A stretch of 64,000 nucleotides of DNA, taken from contig CBDCXE010000002.1 in NCBI GenBank assembly GCA_965223725.1, positions 62,001 through 126,000 on the forward strand. Reading direction: 5' to 3'. The position numbers and the translations under genes are program-made. Source of the stretch: CBDCXE01 sp965223725 [NCBI: Nitrospinota bacterium] (GTDB taxonomy: Bacteria > Nitrospinota_A > UBA7883). The notes under the pieces were generated by a model. The model had not been told where the DNA came from and ran no database searches. It worked only from the letters and a program-made list of their open reading frames with translations. Numbering within the stretch: the stretch's first letter is position 1; each line of letters begins with the position of its first letter. Positions 7,919-17,685 of this stretch are shown here, one piece after another.

Positions 7919-10024
7919 TTATGCGGCCCCCTTCTCTTCCGAACCGCCGGAGTATTTCGATACCAGCTCTTCCGCTATAGACTTCGGCACTTCATCATAG
8001 TGGCCAAACTGCATTGTGTTGCTGGCCCGCCCCTGGGACATGGAGCGCAGATCGGTGGCGTAGCCGAACATGTCGGACAGGGGCGCCGTCGCCTTGATCA
8101 CCCGCGCGCCGGCCCGCTCGCTCATCTCCACTACTTTTCCCCGCCTTGAGTTCAGATCCCCGATAACGTCGCCCATATACATTTCCGGGGTGACGATCTC
8201 CAGCTCCATAATCGGCTCCAGCAATACCGGCGAGGCTTTGGCCATGCCTTGCTTGAATGCCATGGAGCCGGCCACCTGGAAGGCGACCTCGGAAGAGTCT
8301 ACCTCATGATACGATCCGTCGTATAGTGTTATCTTCACATCAACAACCTGGAACCCGGCCAGGACGCCGGTCGATGTGGCGTTCTCCACACCTTTCTTGA
8401 CGGCCGGTATATACTCCCTCGGCACAACACCGCCGACGATTTTGTTCACAAACTCGAACCCGCCGCCGGTTTCGTTCGGCTCTATCTCCAGCCATACATG
8501 GCCGAACTGGCCGCGGCCGCCAGACTGGCGCACGAAGCGGCCCTCCGACTTCACGCTTTCGCGGATGGTCTCTCGATAGGCCACCATCGGCTTCGATACG
8601 TGGGCGTCCACGGTGAACTCTCTTTTCAACCTGTCTACGATAACCTCCAGGTGCAGCTCGCCCATTCCGGCGATCAGCGTCTGGCCCGTTTCCGGATCGG
8701 TTTTCACCTTGAATGTTGGGTCCTCGCGGGATAGTTTGGCCAGGCCCTCGCCCAGCTTGTCCTGCTCCGCCTTGGTTTTCGGCTCGATGGCCACCTGTAT
8801 CACAGGCTCCGGAAACTCCATCGACTCCAGCATTATTTTATTTTTTTCCAGGGTCAGCGTGTCGCCGGTGGATGTGTTCTTCAGGCCGACGGCGGCGGCG
8901 ATGTCACCGGCGCGCACTTCCTTGATATCTTCCCGCTTGTTGGCGTGCATGCGGAGGATCCGGCCGATCCGTTCCTTCTTCCCGCTGCTCATGTTCATCA
9001 CGGAGTCGCCGGTTTTCAGCACGCCGGAATAGACGCGGAAGAAAGCGAGCTGGCCGACGAACGGGTCGACGATGATCTTGAACGCCAGCGCGGCGAACGG
9101 CTCTTCATCGTCGGCTTTCCTGACCTCTGTCTTTTCAGTGTCCGGGTTGATTCCTTCGACGGGGAGAACCTCCAACGGTGACGGCAGAAAATCGACCACG
9201 GCGTCGAGCAGAGGCTGGACACCTTTGTTTTTGAATGCGGATCCACAAAACACCGGGATGAAGTTTAATGAACAGCACCCGGTCCTCAACGCGGCGACCA
9301 GCTTTGCCTTATCAATATCCTCGCCTTCCAGATAGGCGGCCATTATTTCGTCATCTATATCGGCGGCGACTTCCACCACCTTTTCTCTATACTCATCTGC
9401 CTGGGCGACCATGCCCGCCGGAATCTCTTCTATATGAAACTCCGTCCCCTTGCTGTCGCTTTCGGAGTAGACCACCGCGTTCATCTCTATCAGGTCGACA
9501 AAACCGGTGTATTGATCTTCCGAACCGATAGGGATCTGCATCGGGACTGCGTTATGGCCCAGGCGCTCGGTTATTTGCCGGACCACTTCGAAAAAGTCGG
9601 CCCCCACCCGGTCCATTTTATTTACAAACGCTATCCGTGGCACCTTGTACTTGTCCGCCTGTCGCCATACGGTTTCCGACTGTGGCTCCACCCCGCCCAC
9701 GGCGCAAAACACGCCGATGGCGCCATCGAGCACACGCAACGAGCGTTCCACTTCCACCGTGAAATCCACATGGCCCGGTGTATCTATTATGTTGATGACG
9801 TTTTTGCCCCATTCGCAGGTGGTGGCGGCGGATGTGATGGTGATGCCGCGCTCCTGCTCCTGCACCATATAGTCCATCACGGCGGTGCCTTCATGCACTT
9901 CGCCCAATTTATGTGTGATGCCGGCGTAGTAGAGGATCCGCTCTGTGGTGGTGGTCTTGCCGGCGTCGATGTGGGCCATGATGCCGATGTTGCGTATTCT
10001 GTCTAAAGGAACTTTGCGAGCCAT
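7919..10024 (-). CDS. fusA: Elongation factor G
   Basis: A 701-residue EF-G. G motifs [15 protein letters not shown] near residue 17, [21 protein letters not shown] and [10 protein letters not shown] are intact, as are the domain III-V segments ([34 protein letters not shown]). EF-G drives translocation and, with RRF, ribosome recycling. Normal length and order between rpsG and tuf, with about 20 bp to rpsG. Confidence 0.98.
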   Translation of the reverse strand: MARKVPLDRIRNIGIMAHIDAGKTTTTERILYYAGITHKLGEVHEGTAVMDYMVQEQERGITITSAATTCEWGKNVINIIDTPGHVDFTVEVERSLRVLDGAIGVFCAVGGVEPQSETVWRQADKYKVPRIAFVNKMDRVGADFFEVVRQITERLGHNAVPMQIPIGSEDQYTGFVDLIEMNAVVYSESDSKGTEFHIEEIPAGMVAQADEYREKVVEVAADIDDEIMAAYLEGEDIDKAKLVAALRTGCCSLNFIPVFCGSAFKNKGVQPLLDAVVDFLPSPLEVLPVEGINPDTEKTEVRKADDEEPFAALAFKIIVDPFVGQLAFFRVYSGVLKTGDSVMNMSSGKKERIGRILRMHANKREDIKEVRAGDIAAAVGLKNTSTGDTLTLEKNKIMLESMEFPEPVIQVAIEPKTKAEQDKLGEGLAKLSREDPTFKVKTDPETGQTLIAGMGELHLEVIVDRLKREFTVDAHVSKPMVAYRETIRESVKSEGRFVRQSGGRGQFGHVWLEIEPNETGGGFEFVNKIVGGVVPREYIPAVKKGVENATSTGVLAGFQVVDVKITLYDGSYHEVDSSEVAFQVAGSMAFKQGMAKASPVLLEPIMELEIVTPEMYMGDVIGDLNSRRGKVVEMSERAGARVIKATAPLSDMFGYATDLRSMSQGRASNTMQFGHYDEVPKSIAEELVSKYSGGSEEKGAA

Positions 10025-10045
10025 TTGTCTATATCCGGAGAGCTT

Positions 10046-10507
10046 CTACCACTTGTAGTGCGAGAAGGCCTTGTTGGCCTCCGCCATTTTGTGGGTGTCT
10101 TCTTTTTTCTTGAATGCGGCGCCGTTGTTGTTCGAGGCGTCCATCAGTTCGCCAGCGAGCTTGTTGGAGAAGCCGCGCTCGCCCCGTTTCCGGGCGTTTT
10201 CTATGATCCATCGGATCGCCAGCGCTGTTTTACGCTCCGTATGGACTTCGACAGGGATCTGGTACGTGGAGCCGCCGATCCTGCGGGATTTGACTTCCAG
10301 CGATGGCTTGACGTTCTCTACCGCTTTTTTGAACACATCCAGCGGCTCGGAGCCGGTCTTCTCTTTAATCCTGTCCATCGCTTCCTGAAACATCCGCTCG
10401 GCCAGGCTCTTTTTGCCATCTTTCATGATTATGTTCACAAAACGGCTGACCAGCGTCCCGCTGCCTACGGACAGCCCTTTGCGCGGTGATACGTGTCGTC
10501 TCGGCAT
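10046..10507 (-). CDS. rpsG: Ribosomal protein S7
   Basis: A 153-residue S7 starting MPRRHVSPRKGLSVGSGTLV, with FVNIIMKDGKKSLAERMFQ and RIGGSTYQIPVEVHTERKTA. S7 nucleates assembly of the 30S head and can act as translational repressor of the str operon in enterobacteria. Order rpsL-rpsG-fusA is conserved here. Confidence 0.97.
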   Translation of the reverse strand: MPRRHVSPRKGLSVGSGTLVSRFVNIIMKDGKKSLAERMFQEAMDRIKEKTGSEPLDVFKKAVENVKPSLEVKSRRIGGSTYQIPVEVHTERKTALAIRWIIENARKRGERGFSNKLAGELMDASNNNGAAFKKKEDTHKMAEANKAFSHYKW

Positions 10508-10544
10508 ATCTTTACTACCAGTTCTCTTCTATATATTATATGTT

Positions 10545-10919
10545 TTACGATTTTGGCTTCTTCGCGCCATACTTCGATCTGCTCTGTTTTCTGCCTTCCA
10601 CGCCCAGCGTGTCCAGCGTGCCGCGCACCACATGATAGCGGACACCTGGCAGATCCTTCACCCTGCCGCCCCGTATCAAAACAATGGCATGCTCCTGCAG
10701 GTTGTGGCCGACGCCTGGGATATATGTGGTCACTTCATACGAGTTGGTCAGCCGCACCCTGGCCACCTTGCGCAGGGCCGAGTTCGGCTTTTTCGGTGTG
10801 GATGTATACACACGCACACAGACGCCCCGTTTCTGCGGGCAACTGGTGAGCGCCGGGCTCTTGGTTTTTTTCAGAACCTTTTTGCGCCCTTTTCTGACCA
10901 ACTGATTTATTGTCGGCAA
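10545..10919 (-). CDS. rpsL: Ribosomal protein S12
   Basis: A 124-residue S12 starting [15 protein letters not shown]. The decoding-centre loops [17 protein letters not shown] and [16 protein letters not shown] are wild type. The two Lys positions linked to streptomycin resistance elsewhere are Lys here, as seen in sensitive strains. First gene of the str operon, downstream of a strong promoter. Confidence 0.98.
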   Translation of the reverse strand: MPTINQLVRKGRKKVLKKTKSPALTSCPQKRGVCVRVYTSTPKKPNSALRKVARVRLTNSYEVTTYIPGVGHNLQEHAIVLIRGGRVKDLPGVRYHVVRGTLDTLGVEGRKQSRSKYGAKKPKS

Positions 10920-11017
10920 AGCATAATCTCCAGCTTCTAAATTATCTGTTTCTATTTATATTTCCATGGCTGTTATCCAGCCTTTCCAAAGCTTTGTTGT
11001 CACTTGGAAAAACAGTC

Positions 11018-11046
11018 AGTGTAGGGTAAGCGAATAATCATGTCAA
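11018..11046 (-). promoter_or_regulatory. str/S10 operon promoter
   Basis: On the minus strand TTGACA (11046-11041) and TACACT (11023-11018) are 17 bp apart, an almost perfect sigma-70 promoter about 100 bp upstream of rpsL. No other strong promoter is seen before rpsL, so it probably drives all ten genes. Confidence 0.88.
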
Positions 11047-11163
11047 CGGTTTTTTATCTGTTTGCAAAAACAAAAGTTGTGATCGGTTTTGGCTATAGTA
11101 GACTGTATCGACAAAAACGTTGGTTTTAAACTGCAACGCAACCAGGGGCAGCATCTTATAGAT

Positions 11164-12637
11164 ATGCTATTCAACACACCGCAGTACTTCCTGATCTTTC
11201 TGCCCGTCGTCTTTGTTGTGTATCATTTGCTCAACAGATACAGGCTGATTACCGCGGGCAAGGCATGGTTGGTTTTGGCGTCGCTCTTTTTCTACGGCTC
11301 GTGGAAGGTTAACTATCTGTTGCTGATCCTAGGCTCTGTGTTGGTGAACTTTGCCATTGGTCAGGCGATTAACAGCGCGGACCGGAGCCGCCACGCCCCG
11401 TCTCGAAGGACATTGCTGGCGGTCGGCATAGTTTTAAACATCGGTACGTTGGGTGTTTTCAAATATCTCGATTTTGGCGTCCTGAATTTCAACTGGCTGT
11501 TTGGCGGCGCCGTGGAGCCGTTTCATCTGGTACTTCCTCTTGCTATCAGTTTTTTTACTTTCCAGCAGGTGGCCTATCTGGTGGACAGCTATCAGGGCAA
11601 GACCAGAGAGAACGAGCTGCTGGACTATACTTTGTTCGTGACGTTTTTCCCACAGCTTATCGCCGGACCCATCGTCCACCATCGCCCGATGATGACGCAG
11701 TTCACCACGCTGCGTAACAAGATAATGAGCATGACCAACGTGGCGGCCGGGTGTTACATCTTCACCCTCGGGCTGTCCAAGAAAGTGGTGATCGCAGACA
11801 CCTTTGCCACATGGGCGGACGCCGGGTTTGGGTCGAAAGCTCCGCTGGCGTTTTTTGATGCGTGGGGTGTCAGCCTGGCCTACACGATGCAGCTATATTT
11901 CGATTTCTCCGGCTATTCCGATATGGCGGTGGGCGCGGCGCTTCTGTTTAATATAAAGCTTCCATACAATTTCAACTCGCCCTACAAAGCGACTAATCTG
12001 CAGGATTTCTGGCGGCGTTGGCACATCACCCTTTCCAACTGGCTGCGCGACTATCTTTATTTCCCGCTGGGCGGCAACAGAAAAGGGAACGGACGGACAT
12101 ACATCAATATACTGGTGACCATGTTGTTGGGCGGGCTGTGGCATGGCGCCGGGTGGACCTTTGTGTTGTGGGGCGGGGTTGCACGGTATTGGCCTTGCCA
12201 TTCACAGGCTGTGGAAAAGTATTGGCGGCGCGATGCCGGGGGTGGTCGGCTGGTTGCTGACCTTTATGTTCCTCAACGCCACGTGGGTCTTGTTCCGCGC
12301 GGAGGATATTTCGGTGGCAGGTTCTATCCTCTCCGGTATGATTGGCTTGAACGGGTTCTATGTGTCGCCCTGGGCGAACAGCAATCTGATGGCCCTTGGT
12401 ATCACCACAGCACCGGTGGGCGAGCAGTGGGTCACATCCAACGCCACGTTATGGCTCCTCCTGTTCATCGCGCCAATAGTCCTGTTCGCGAAAAACAGCA
12501 ACGAGATTCTGGAGCGGATTCACGAGCGTGGAAAGTTATCGTTTTATATGCCGGCATTGTCTGGGCTGACTTTGGTCTATGCGATTGTCTATTCCATTGT
12601 CGGCACCACCTCAGTCTTTCTTTACTACAACTTCTGA
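11164..12637 (+). CDS. AlgI-like MBOAT O-acyltransferase, frameshifted
   Basis: A membrane-bound O-acyltransferase starting MLFNTPQYFLIFLPVVF, the usual start of AlgI/PatA-like proteins. Motifs include LPLAISFFTFQQVAYLVDSY, QLYFDFSGYSDMAVGAA, LQDFWRRWHITLSNWLRDYL and the catalytic-His block GGLWHGAGWTFVLWGG. After WGG the frame shifts: the true continuation LHGIGLAIHRLW...FLYYNF lies in the next frame to 12637. The break is at four G (12175-12178) where three would restore the frame. Restored length is about 490 residues, normal for the family. These proteins move acetyl groups across the membrane to exopolysaccharides. The stop overlaps the start of the AlgJ-like gene (ATGA). Real decay and sequencing error cannot be separated here. 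Confidence 0.85.
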
Positions 12638-14142
12638 TGAAACCTGGTAGATATTTTATCTGGCTGACCCTATGGTTCGTAACCGGCGCCGTCGCATATT
12701 TCTTCGCCGCCGACCAGATACTGTTCCCCCGTCCTGACCCGGTGATGGGTGGCTATCGTGATTATCTGCTGGAGCGGACCGTTGCGCCACGCATAATTAT
12801 ATCGGGCGGCTCCAACGCGTATAACGGCATCGACCCATTGCTGATGGAAGAGCGTTTCCAGAAGCCGGTGGTTATCGTGGCCGACAATGGCGGCTATCCC
12901 CTGAAGCATCGGATATACCAGTTGCTCGACCATGCGCAGGCGGGCGACATCGTCATCTTCGCGCTGGAGTGGCGTTATTATTTCGGCAAGGATGACCCGG
13001 TGGATGTCTATCTGAAATGGCTGTTCGACGCGCAGGCGAGCTATTACAAAAGCCTGCCGCTTTCCGAACGGGTCCGCATGATCTTCAGCCACCTGCCGGC
13101 GAAAAGCATCGCAGAATGGTCCAGGACGCACAGGGTCGAGAAACGCATTCGCGAAGTTCTGTTCGGGGTGAAGGTGAGTGAAGAAAAACTGGACGAGCGG
13201 AAGGCAGCCATCTATCGCCGAGCCATGCAGGTGTCACCCTATGCCCGGGGTGGGTCTGGTTGGCACAGCGCTGGCGCGCCTGTCGATTCGTCGGCGAATA
13301 TCAGCTGTCAGGAGTATATGCTCTATCCGCATAGATCGTGGGACGAGGTGACGGTGAGCTCTGACTTCCTGGCAAACATCAAAATGCTGGATCGACTGAA
13401 AAAACGTGGTGTAAAAATATTTTTCATCTGGCCCTCGGTGGTCGGTAAAGATGACGATCCGTGTTATCGGGAAGAGGCCAGGGGAACCATTGAAAAATTA
13501 TCCAACGAAATTACGGCCCTGTTAAAACAAGAAGGCATCGATATGCTGGGGCATTGGAGCGATGTCAGCTTCGATAAAAAATTTTTCTATAACACCTATT
13601 ATCACCTGACCAGCGATGGCTCCGCCATAAGGACAGAACGGCTGATGGAACTGCTGGCGATTGCTGGTGGGATCGCCGCAGAGCCAATATCGATGATGGA
13701 GAGAAAACAACGGGTGATCGATCATCTGGGAAGAGACCTTGGCGGCGACTATTTCCATTGGAACGGAAAACCGCTTGATTTGCCGTTGGCTGATGATCGA
13801 CAAATCGCCTTCTCTGCTCCTGGGTGGGAGGGTGAAGCGGCTGGCGGCGTGAACGTGGCCGGTGCGCCGGTGGAGCTTGCGTTCACCCCCACCAATGTGG
13901 GAGCGCATGGGATAAAAGTCTGGCTGGGGGCAAGCTATAACACCGATGAAAACATGACCGATGTAATGGTCAATGGCAAAAACCTTGGCGGGCATAAGCT
14001 AGGCAAGGATCCGATTGTTGTTCCAAAAGGGCTGATTGGCAAATATGGATTCGTGAATATAAAGCTTGAGCATCAACTCGGCAAGCAGCCGGCGGATATC
14101 GTCCGGCTGACCCTCTCCAGCGTCAAGTATGATAGGTATTAA
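12637..14142 (+). CDS. AlgJ/AlgX-like SGNH-type partner of the MBOAT protein
   Basis: A 501-residue protein with one N-terminal membrane anchor (FIWLTLWFVTGAVAYFFAA) and a large outer part. A GGSN motif (IIISGGSNAYNGIDPLLMEE, near residue 53) sits where SGNH hydrolases carry GDS. TYYHLTSDGS near residue 319 resembles the Asp/His block V. A C-terminal beta-rich part (LAFTPTNVGAHGIKVWLGA) may be a carbohydrate-binding domain. Position directly behind an AlgI-like gene, with ATGA overlap, supports a role in O-acetylating an exopolysaccharide. Exact family not certain. The G insertion upstream happens to put the algI frame into this gene, so the raw sequence reads as one fused 1017-residue frame. 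Confidence 0.7.
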   Translation: MKPGRYFIWLTLWFVTGAVAYFFAADQILFPRPDPVMGGYRDYLLERTVAPRIIISGGSNAYNGIDPLLMEERFQKPVVIVADNGGYPLKHRIYQLLDHAQAGDIVIFALEWRYYFGKDDPVDVYLKWLFDAQASYYKSLPLSERVRMIFSHLPAKSIAEWSRTHRVEKRIREVLFGVKVSEEKLDERKAAIYRRAMQVSPYARGGSGWHSAGAPVDSSANISCQEYMLYPHRSWDEVTVSSDFLANIKMLDRLKKRGVKIFFIWPSVVGKDDDPCYREEARGTIEKLSNEITALLKQEGIDMLGHWSDVSFDKKFFYNTYYHLTSDGSAIRTERLMELLAIAGGIAAEPISMMERKQRVIDHLGRDLGGDYFHWNGKPLDLPLADDRQIAFSAPGWEGEAAGGVNVAGAPVELAFTPTNVGAHGIKVWLGASYNTDENMTDVMVNGKNLGGHKLGKDPIVVPKGLIGKYGFVNIKLEHQLGKQPADIVRLTLSSVKYDRY

Positions 14143-14147
14143 TATTA

Positions 14148-14238
<91 letters not shown>

Positions 14239-14369
14239 ACTGCGATTTATATAAGCTGCGCCCAGCTTCGCGCCGGCCCGTCGCTGTTGGTAAGGCTACA
14301 ACGAATTGGCTGTAAATAAAAGCTAAATTGCGGTTGGGCCCTGGGCCATTATCGCCGAACTGTGATGGG

Positions 14370-15353
14370 TCAGTTAACAGGCATGCATACGACCCGGTTC
14401 CGGCCACCCTCCTTCGCTTCATACAGCGCGTCATCGGCTGCCTTTATTAATGTATCCGTATCACTGTTTTTGTCTGGCACGATGCTGCCCACCCCTATAC
14501 TCACCGTGACCACATCAGCGGCTTTGGAAAGTTCGTGCGGGATTTTCAGCGACTCGATCCTGATCCTCAGCTTTTCCGCCAGGACCTCGGCCACCCGGGC
14601 TTCGACACCGGGCAGGATGACGACAAACTCTTCTCCACCATACCGCGCGGTCAGGTCGCTGGCCCGTTGGAAGGCGCCATCTGCGGCGGCCGCTACCTGA
14701 CGGAGGCAGTCGTCCCCCGCCTGGTGCCCGTAATGGTCGTTAAAATATTTGAAGAAATCGAGATCAAACAGAATCAGGGAGAGCGGGTTTTCTTCCCGCC
14801 ACATACGGTTCCACTCATTTTTGATGGTGATATCAAACATCCGCCGGTTGGCCACCCCGGTCAGCCCATCCTTGGACGAGATGCGCTCCAGCTCCTGGTT
14901 TGCGATTTCCAGGCTCAGCTCCCGGTCCTTGCGCATGTCAGTTTCCCGCTTTAAACGGAGCAGGGAGCCGACCCGCGCCTTCAGCTCTATCTTGTTCACC
15001 GGTTTGGTAATGTAATCTATGGCGCCCGCATCGAACGCCTTGTCGAGATATTTATCCTTTTCAGAGCCGCTGACCACCACGATCGGTATATCCCGAAGCG
15101 CCTCCACCTCCTTGATCCGGCGGCAGGCTTCTATGCCGTCGATATTTTTCATCACGATATCCATCAGCACCAGGTCGATTTCCGGTTCACTTTGGTCTTC
15201 CCCGTCCATACCAAGGATTGTGTACGCTTCCTGGGCGGATTCGGCGGATATGATGTTGCTGTATCCAACTTCGTAAAGGTATTGCTGGAGCAGCTTGCGC
15301 ACCATGGAGGAGTCGTCCACGATAAGGATCTTCATATTATTTATATTTTGCAT
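14370..15353 (-). CDS. Response regulator with GGDEF diguanylate cyclase domain (PleD-like)
   Basis: A 327-residue two-domain protein. The receiver domain (residues about 7-130) has VDDSS, the phospho-acceptor Asp in VLMDIVMKNIDGIEA, and the switch Lys in DYITKPVNK. A coiled linker (ELSLEIANQELERISS) leads to a GGDEF domain starting DGLTGVANRRMFD. The active-site loop reads GGEEF and is preceded by RASD at the I-site position (RxxD), so the enzyme should make c-di-GMP and be product-inhibited. The partner kinase is not nearby. Output may control motility or exopolysaccharide, but that is inference. Confidence 0.93.
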   Translation of the reverse strand: MQNINNMKILIVDDSSMVRKLLQQYLYEVGYSNIISAESAQEAYTILGMDGEDQSEPEIDLVLMDIVMKNIDGIEACRRIKEVEALRDIPIVVVSGSEKDKYLDKAFDAGAIDYITKPVNKIELKARVGSLLRLKRETDMRKDRELSLEIANQELERISSKDGLTGVANRRMFDITIKNEWNRMWREENPLSLILFDLDFFKYFNDHYGHQAGDDCLRQVAAAADGAFQRASDLTARYGGEEFVVILPGVEARVAEVLAEKLRIRIESLKIPHELSKAADVVTVSIGVGSIVPDKNSDTDTLIKAADDALYEAKEGGRNRVVCMPVN

Positions 15354-15426
15354 ATGATTGGCCTTTTGCTCCGGTCGTTTATATCTATCTTACCATAAGT
15401 AGTGGGCGACACCGCGTCCGTTCATC

Positions 15427-16416
15427 TTATTTGGTCAGGCTGGCGATCAGCCTCTCCATCCCTTCGTCCATGTCGATGGACGGGTTATAGCCAAAGTCAC
15501 GCTTCGCTTTTTCTATCGAAAAGTAGTGGGACATGGCCAGCTGCTGGGCCATAAAGCGGGTCATGGGCGGCTCCGCCTGGATCCTGAACGTTTTATACGC
15601 CAGCTCCAGGGCCGCGCCCAGACGATAGGCGGTTTTATACGATATTTTTTTCTTTATCGCCGGCAGGTTCAGCCGGGTTAAAATGCTGTTTATCCAGTCC
15701 CAGCAGTTCACCGGCTTGCCCTGGGTGATGAAATATGTGGAGCCGCACACCGGCGAGCCTGGCTCCAGCCGGGCGGCGGCCTGCAAATGGGCGTCGGCGG
15801 CGTTTTCCACATATATGTTGTCTATCATGTTGCTGCCATCACCCACCATGGCCAGCCTGCCAGATTTCGCTTTTTTTATCAGCCTCGGTATAAGGTTCGT
15901 ATCGCCAGGCCCCCAGATCAGGTGCGGCCGCAGAGAACAGGTCATCAGACCATCTTTGCCGTTGGCTTCGATGATCTCTTTTTCCGCCAGGGCCTTGGTC
16001 GCCGGATAGTGGGCCAGATAGCTATCGGGGTAGGGGCAGGTCTCGTCTATGATTTCGTGGGCGCCGCCATCGAACACGACACTGGGCGAGCTGGTGTAAA
16101 CGAGACGCGGGACACCCTGTTCCACGCAACCTGCCAGGATGTTTCTGGTTCCAACCACGTTTGTTTGATAATAGTCATCATAATCGCCCCACACCCCCAC
16201 GCGGCTGGCGGTGTGATACACGATCTCCACATTTTCGCATGCTGTGATAACAGACTTTCGGTCGGCGATGTCGCCCTGAACTGGCGTCACACCTGTGGGG
16301 AGATTATCCCGATTAGCGCACCTGGAAAACGAGGCAACATCGGCACCACTGGAAACCAACCTATCGACGATGTATCGCCCCAGGAAGCCGCCACCCCCGG
16401 TAACCAGCGCTTTCAT
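15427..16416 (-). CDS. OleD-like NAD(P)-dependent reductase (short-chain / 3-beta-HSD family)
   Basis: A 329-residue extended SDR. The nucleotide-binding motif is TGGGGFLGRYIVDRL (residues 6-20) and the active-site YPATK sits near residue 147 (YLAHYPATKALAEKE). Segments GVWGDYDDYYQTNVVGT, YTSSPSVVFDGG, SLRPHLIWGPGDTNLIPRLI and YFITQGKPVNCWDWIN closely match OleD, the 2-alkyl-3-oxoalkanoate reductase of long-chain olefin synthesis. The oleA, oleB and oleC genes are not in the window, so a different alcohol/ketone substrate, such as a sterol or hopanoid precursor, is possible. Start at 16416 is the first Met and lines up with the Rossmann fold. Confidence 0.75.
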   Translation of the reverse strand: MKALVTGGGGFLGRYIVDRLVSSGADVASFSRCANRDNLPTGVTPVQGDIADRKSVITACENVEIVYHTASRVGVWGDYDDYYQTNVVGTRNILAGCVEQGVPRLVYTSSPSVVFDGGAHEIIDETCPYPDSYLAHYPATKALAEKEIIEANGKDGLMTCSLRPHLIWGPGDTNLIPRLIKKAKSGRLAMVGDGSNMIDNIYVENAADAHLQAAARLEPGSPVCGSTYFITQGKPVNCWDWINSILTRLNLPAIKKKISYKTAYRLGAALELAYKTFRIQAEPPMTRFMAQQLAMSHYFSIEKAKRDFGYNPSIDMDEGMERLIASLTK

Positions 16417-16444
16417 GCGCCATTAACGCGCCCGGGGCGCAACC

Positions 16445-16957
16445 TTAATAACCTTGCTGGCTATTTTCCGCAGAAACTTCCGGGTCCGCCGGCGCCGCCA
16501 CACCATCTTCACTCTTTTCAGGGGTGATCAGGCCTGTCGATTCATCCAACGACCCATTATCATTCAACATTTCAGGCGTTAGCATATCTGGCGACATAAG
16601 CTCATCCGGAATTACTTCACCCTGACCCATTGGCTCCACCGCGCCCGGGACCCCATCCTGGGGGGGCATCACGCCAGGAGCTGTCATAGGAGGCATCATC
16701 CCTTGCATCGGAAATGGTTGTGTCTTCAGTGTAGAACTGATTGCTTTTTCGACCCTTTCCATATGCTTTGTGTAACCGTCCGGATATTTGCTGATACACA
16801 ACTTTTCCATTAATTGGGCCCCAAAGTCGGTGGAGGCGGATTTAGCGGCGTTAACCAGGCATTCTTCAAAATTTTTCGGGCCACTTTCTATTGAACAACC
16901 GAACAGGCCAGTGATAAATATCGAGATCACCGAAACTCTCAAAGCATGCTTCCACAT
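16445..16957 (-). CDS. Small Met/Pro-rich lipoprotein, unknown function
   Basis: A 170-residue protein starting MWKHALRVSVISIFITGLFGC; TGLFGC is a lipobox, so it is probably a lipoprotein. The start is set by GGAG six bases upstream. The mature part has a short Cys/acidic helical segment (NFEECLVNAAKSASTDFGA, with a second Cys in MEKLCISKYPDGYTKHMERV) followed by a low-complexity Met/Pro/Gly tail (MQGMMPPMTAPGVMPP) and an acidic end. I do not recognise a family. It follows the OleD-like gene's strand but is upstream of it with a 28-bp gap, so the two may share a transcript. Confidence 0.6.
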   Translation of the reverse strand: MWKHALRVSVISIFITGLFGCSIESGPKNFEECLVNAAKSASTDFGAQLMEKLCISKYPDGYTKHMERVEKAISSTLKTQPFPMQGMMPPMTAPGVMPPQDGVPGAVEPMGQGEVIPDELMSPDMLTPEMLNDNGSLDESTGLITPEKSEDGVAAPADPEVSAENSQQGY

Positions 16958-17286
16958 TGCTATCTCCATATGTAATAAAATATCTGTTATACACATTTGT
17001 GTTTTTAAAGCGTTTTTTAATTTAGCACAAATGCGATTTTGATTATATATATATTAAACCGATGGGGAAAACAGAAAATAGCGAAACAGGCTGGGATACA
17101 TAAATAGTAATTTATGGAATAGCGCTGTTATCGTCGTGCGGGAAGAGAAAACAGCCGGGATACCTTATGCCGATTTCGACTACTGACGTCGGTTCCGATT
17201 ACCAGGGCGCTCCCTGGGTCAACTATGATACCAACATCCAGCGCCGATAAACTGCATAAACGAACCCCGGCTTTGATGTTTTCTAT
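16958..17286. other. Intergenic stretch, about 330 bp
   Basis: It contains an AT-rich part (17030-17120) and a less AT-rich part (17150-17250). At 17167-17250 a short plus-strand frame reads MPISTTDVGSDYQGAPW and stops after 27 codons; it looks protein-like but has no ribosome-binding site and may be a gene fragment. No RNA or clear promoter recognised. Confidence 0.4.
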
Positions 17287-17685
17287 TTATTTCTTACTGC
17301 TTTTCTTCTTCTTTACAGGGGCCAACAAAGCGAGCACTCCTTCAAGAAGTTCTATATTGGCTGTGTTCTTGGAGGCGTAAACTTTCTTTACATCCTCTAA
17401 AGAATCGGCCCGTCTCATATTCATGGCGCCATAAACCGGGCTTGTTTCCTTGGCCATTGGCAAGTTTTCAATCTGGTCTATGGCAATCGCCTTGCCGGTT
17501 AAAAGCCAATCCAGCGAACACCCTGAATATCTCTGAATCTTCAGAAGATTTTCATATGTAGGAATTTTGCCTTTTTGCCAATAATACTGGAACAGCCCTT
17601 TCTCTATACCTACTTTGCGGGCCCAGGTATACGGCTTGTCCTCTTTCATCAGCAGTTTTAGTCTGTCTCGAAACGTTTGCTTCAT
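17287..17685 (-). CDS. CI/XRE-like HTH transcription regulator
   Basis: A 132-residue protein. The start at 17685 (MKQTFRDRLKLLMKED) is chosen because GGAGG lies eight bases upstream; a longer frame begins 30 bases earlier without such a site. Residues 1-65 look like a phage-repressor type HTH (KVGIEKGLFQYYWQKGKIPTYENLLKIQRYSGCSLDWLLTGK), the SLDWLLTG ending being typical of CI-type domains. The C-terminal half is a helical region ending in KKKKSSKK, with no LexA-like peptidase domain. It stands alone beside an AT-rich gene-free stretch; no phage genes are adjacent. It may be a leftover regulator of a lost element. Confidence 0.75.
   Translation of the reverse strand: MKQTFRDRLKLLMKEDKPYTWARKVGIEKGLFQYYWQKGKIPTYENLLKIQRYSGCSLDWLLTGKAIAIDQIENLPMAKETSPVYGAMNMRRADSLEDVKKVYASKNTANIELLEGVLALLAPVKKKKSSKK

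Noticed and set aside
11089-11163. Longer N-terminus for the MBOAT gene starting at 11089
   Set aside because: Homologs start with MLFNT; the extra residues (DCIDKNVGFKLQRN) look unlike a membrane protein start, so 11164 was chosen.
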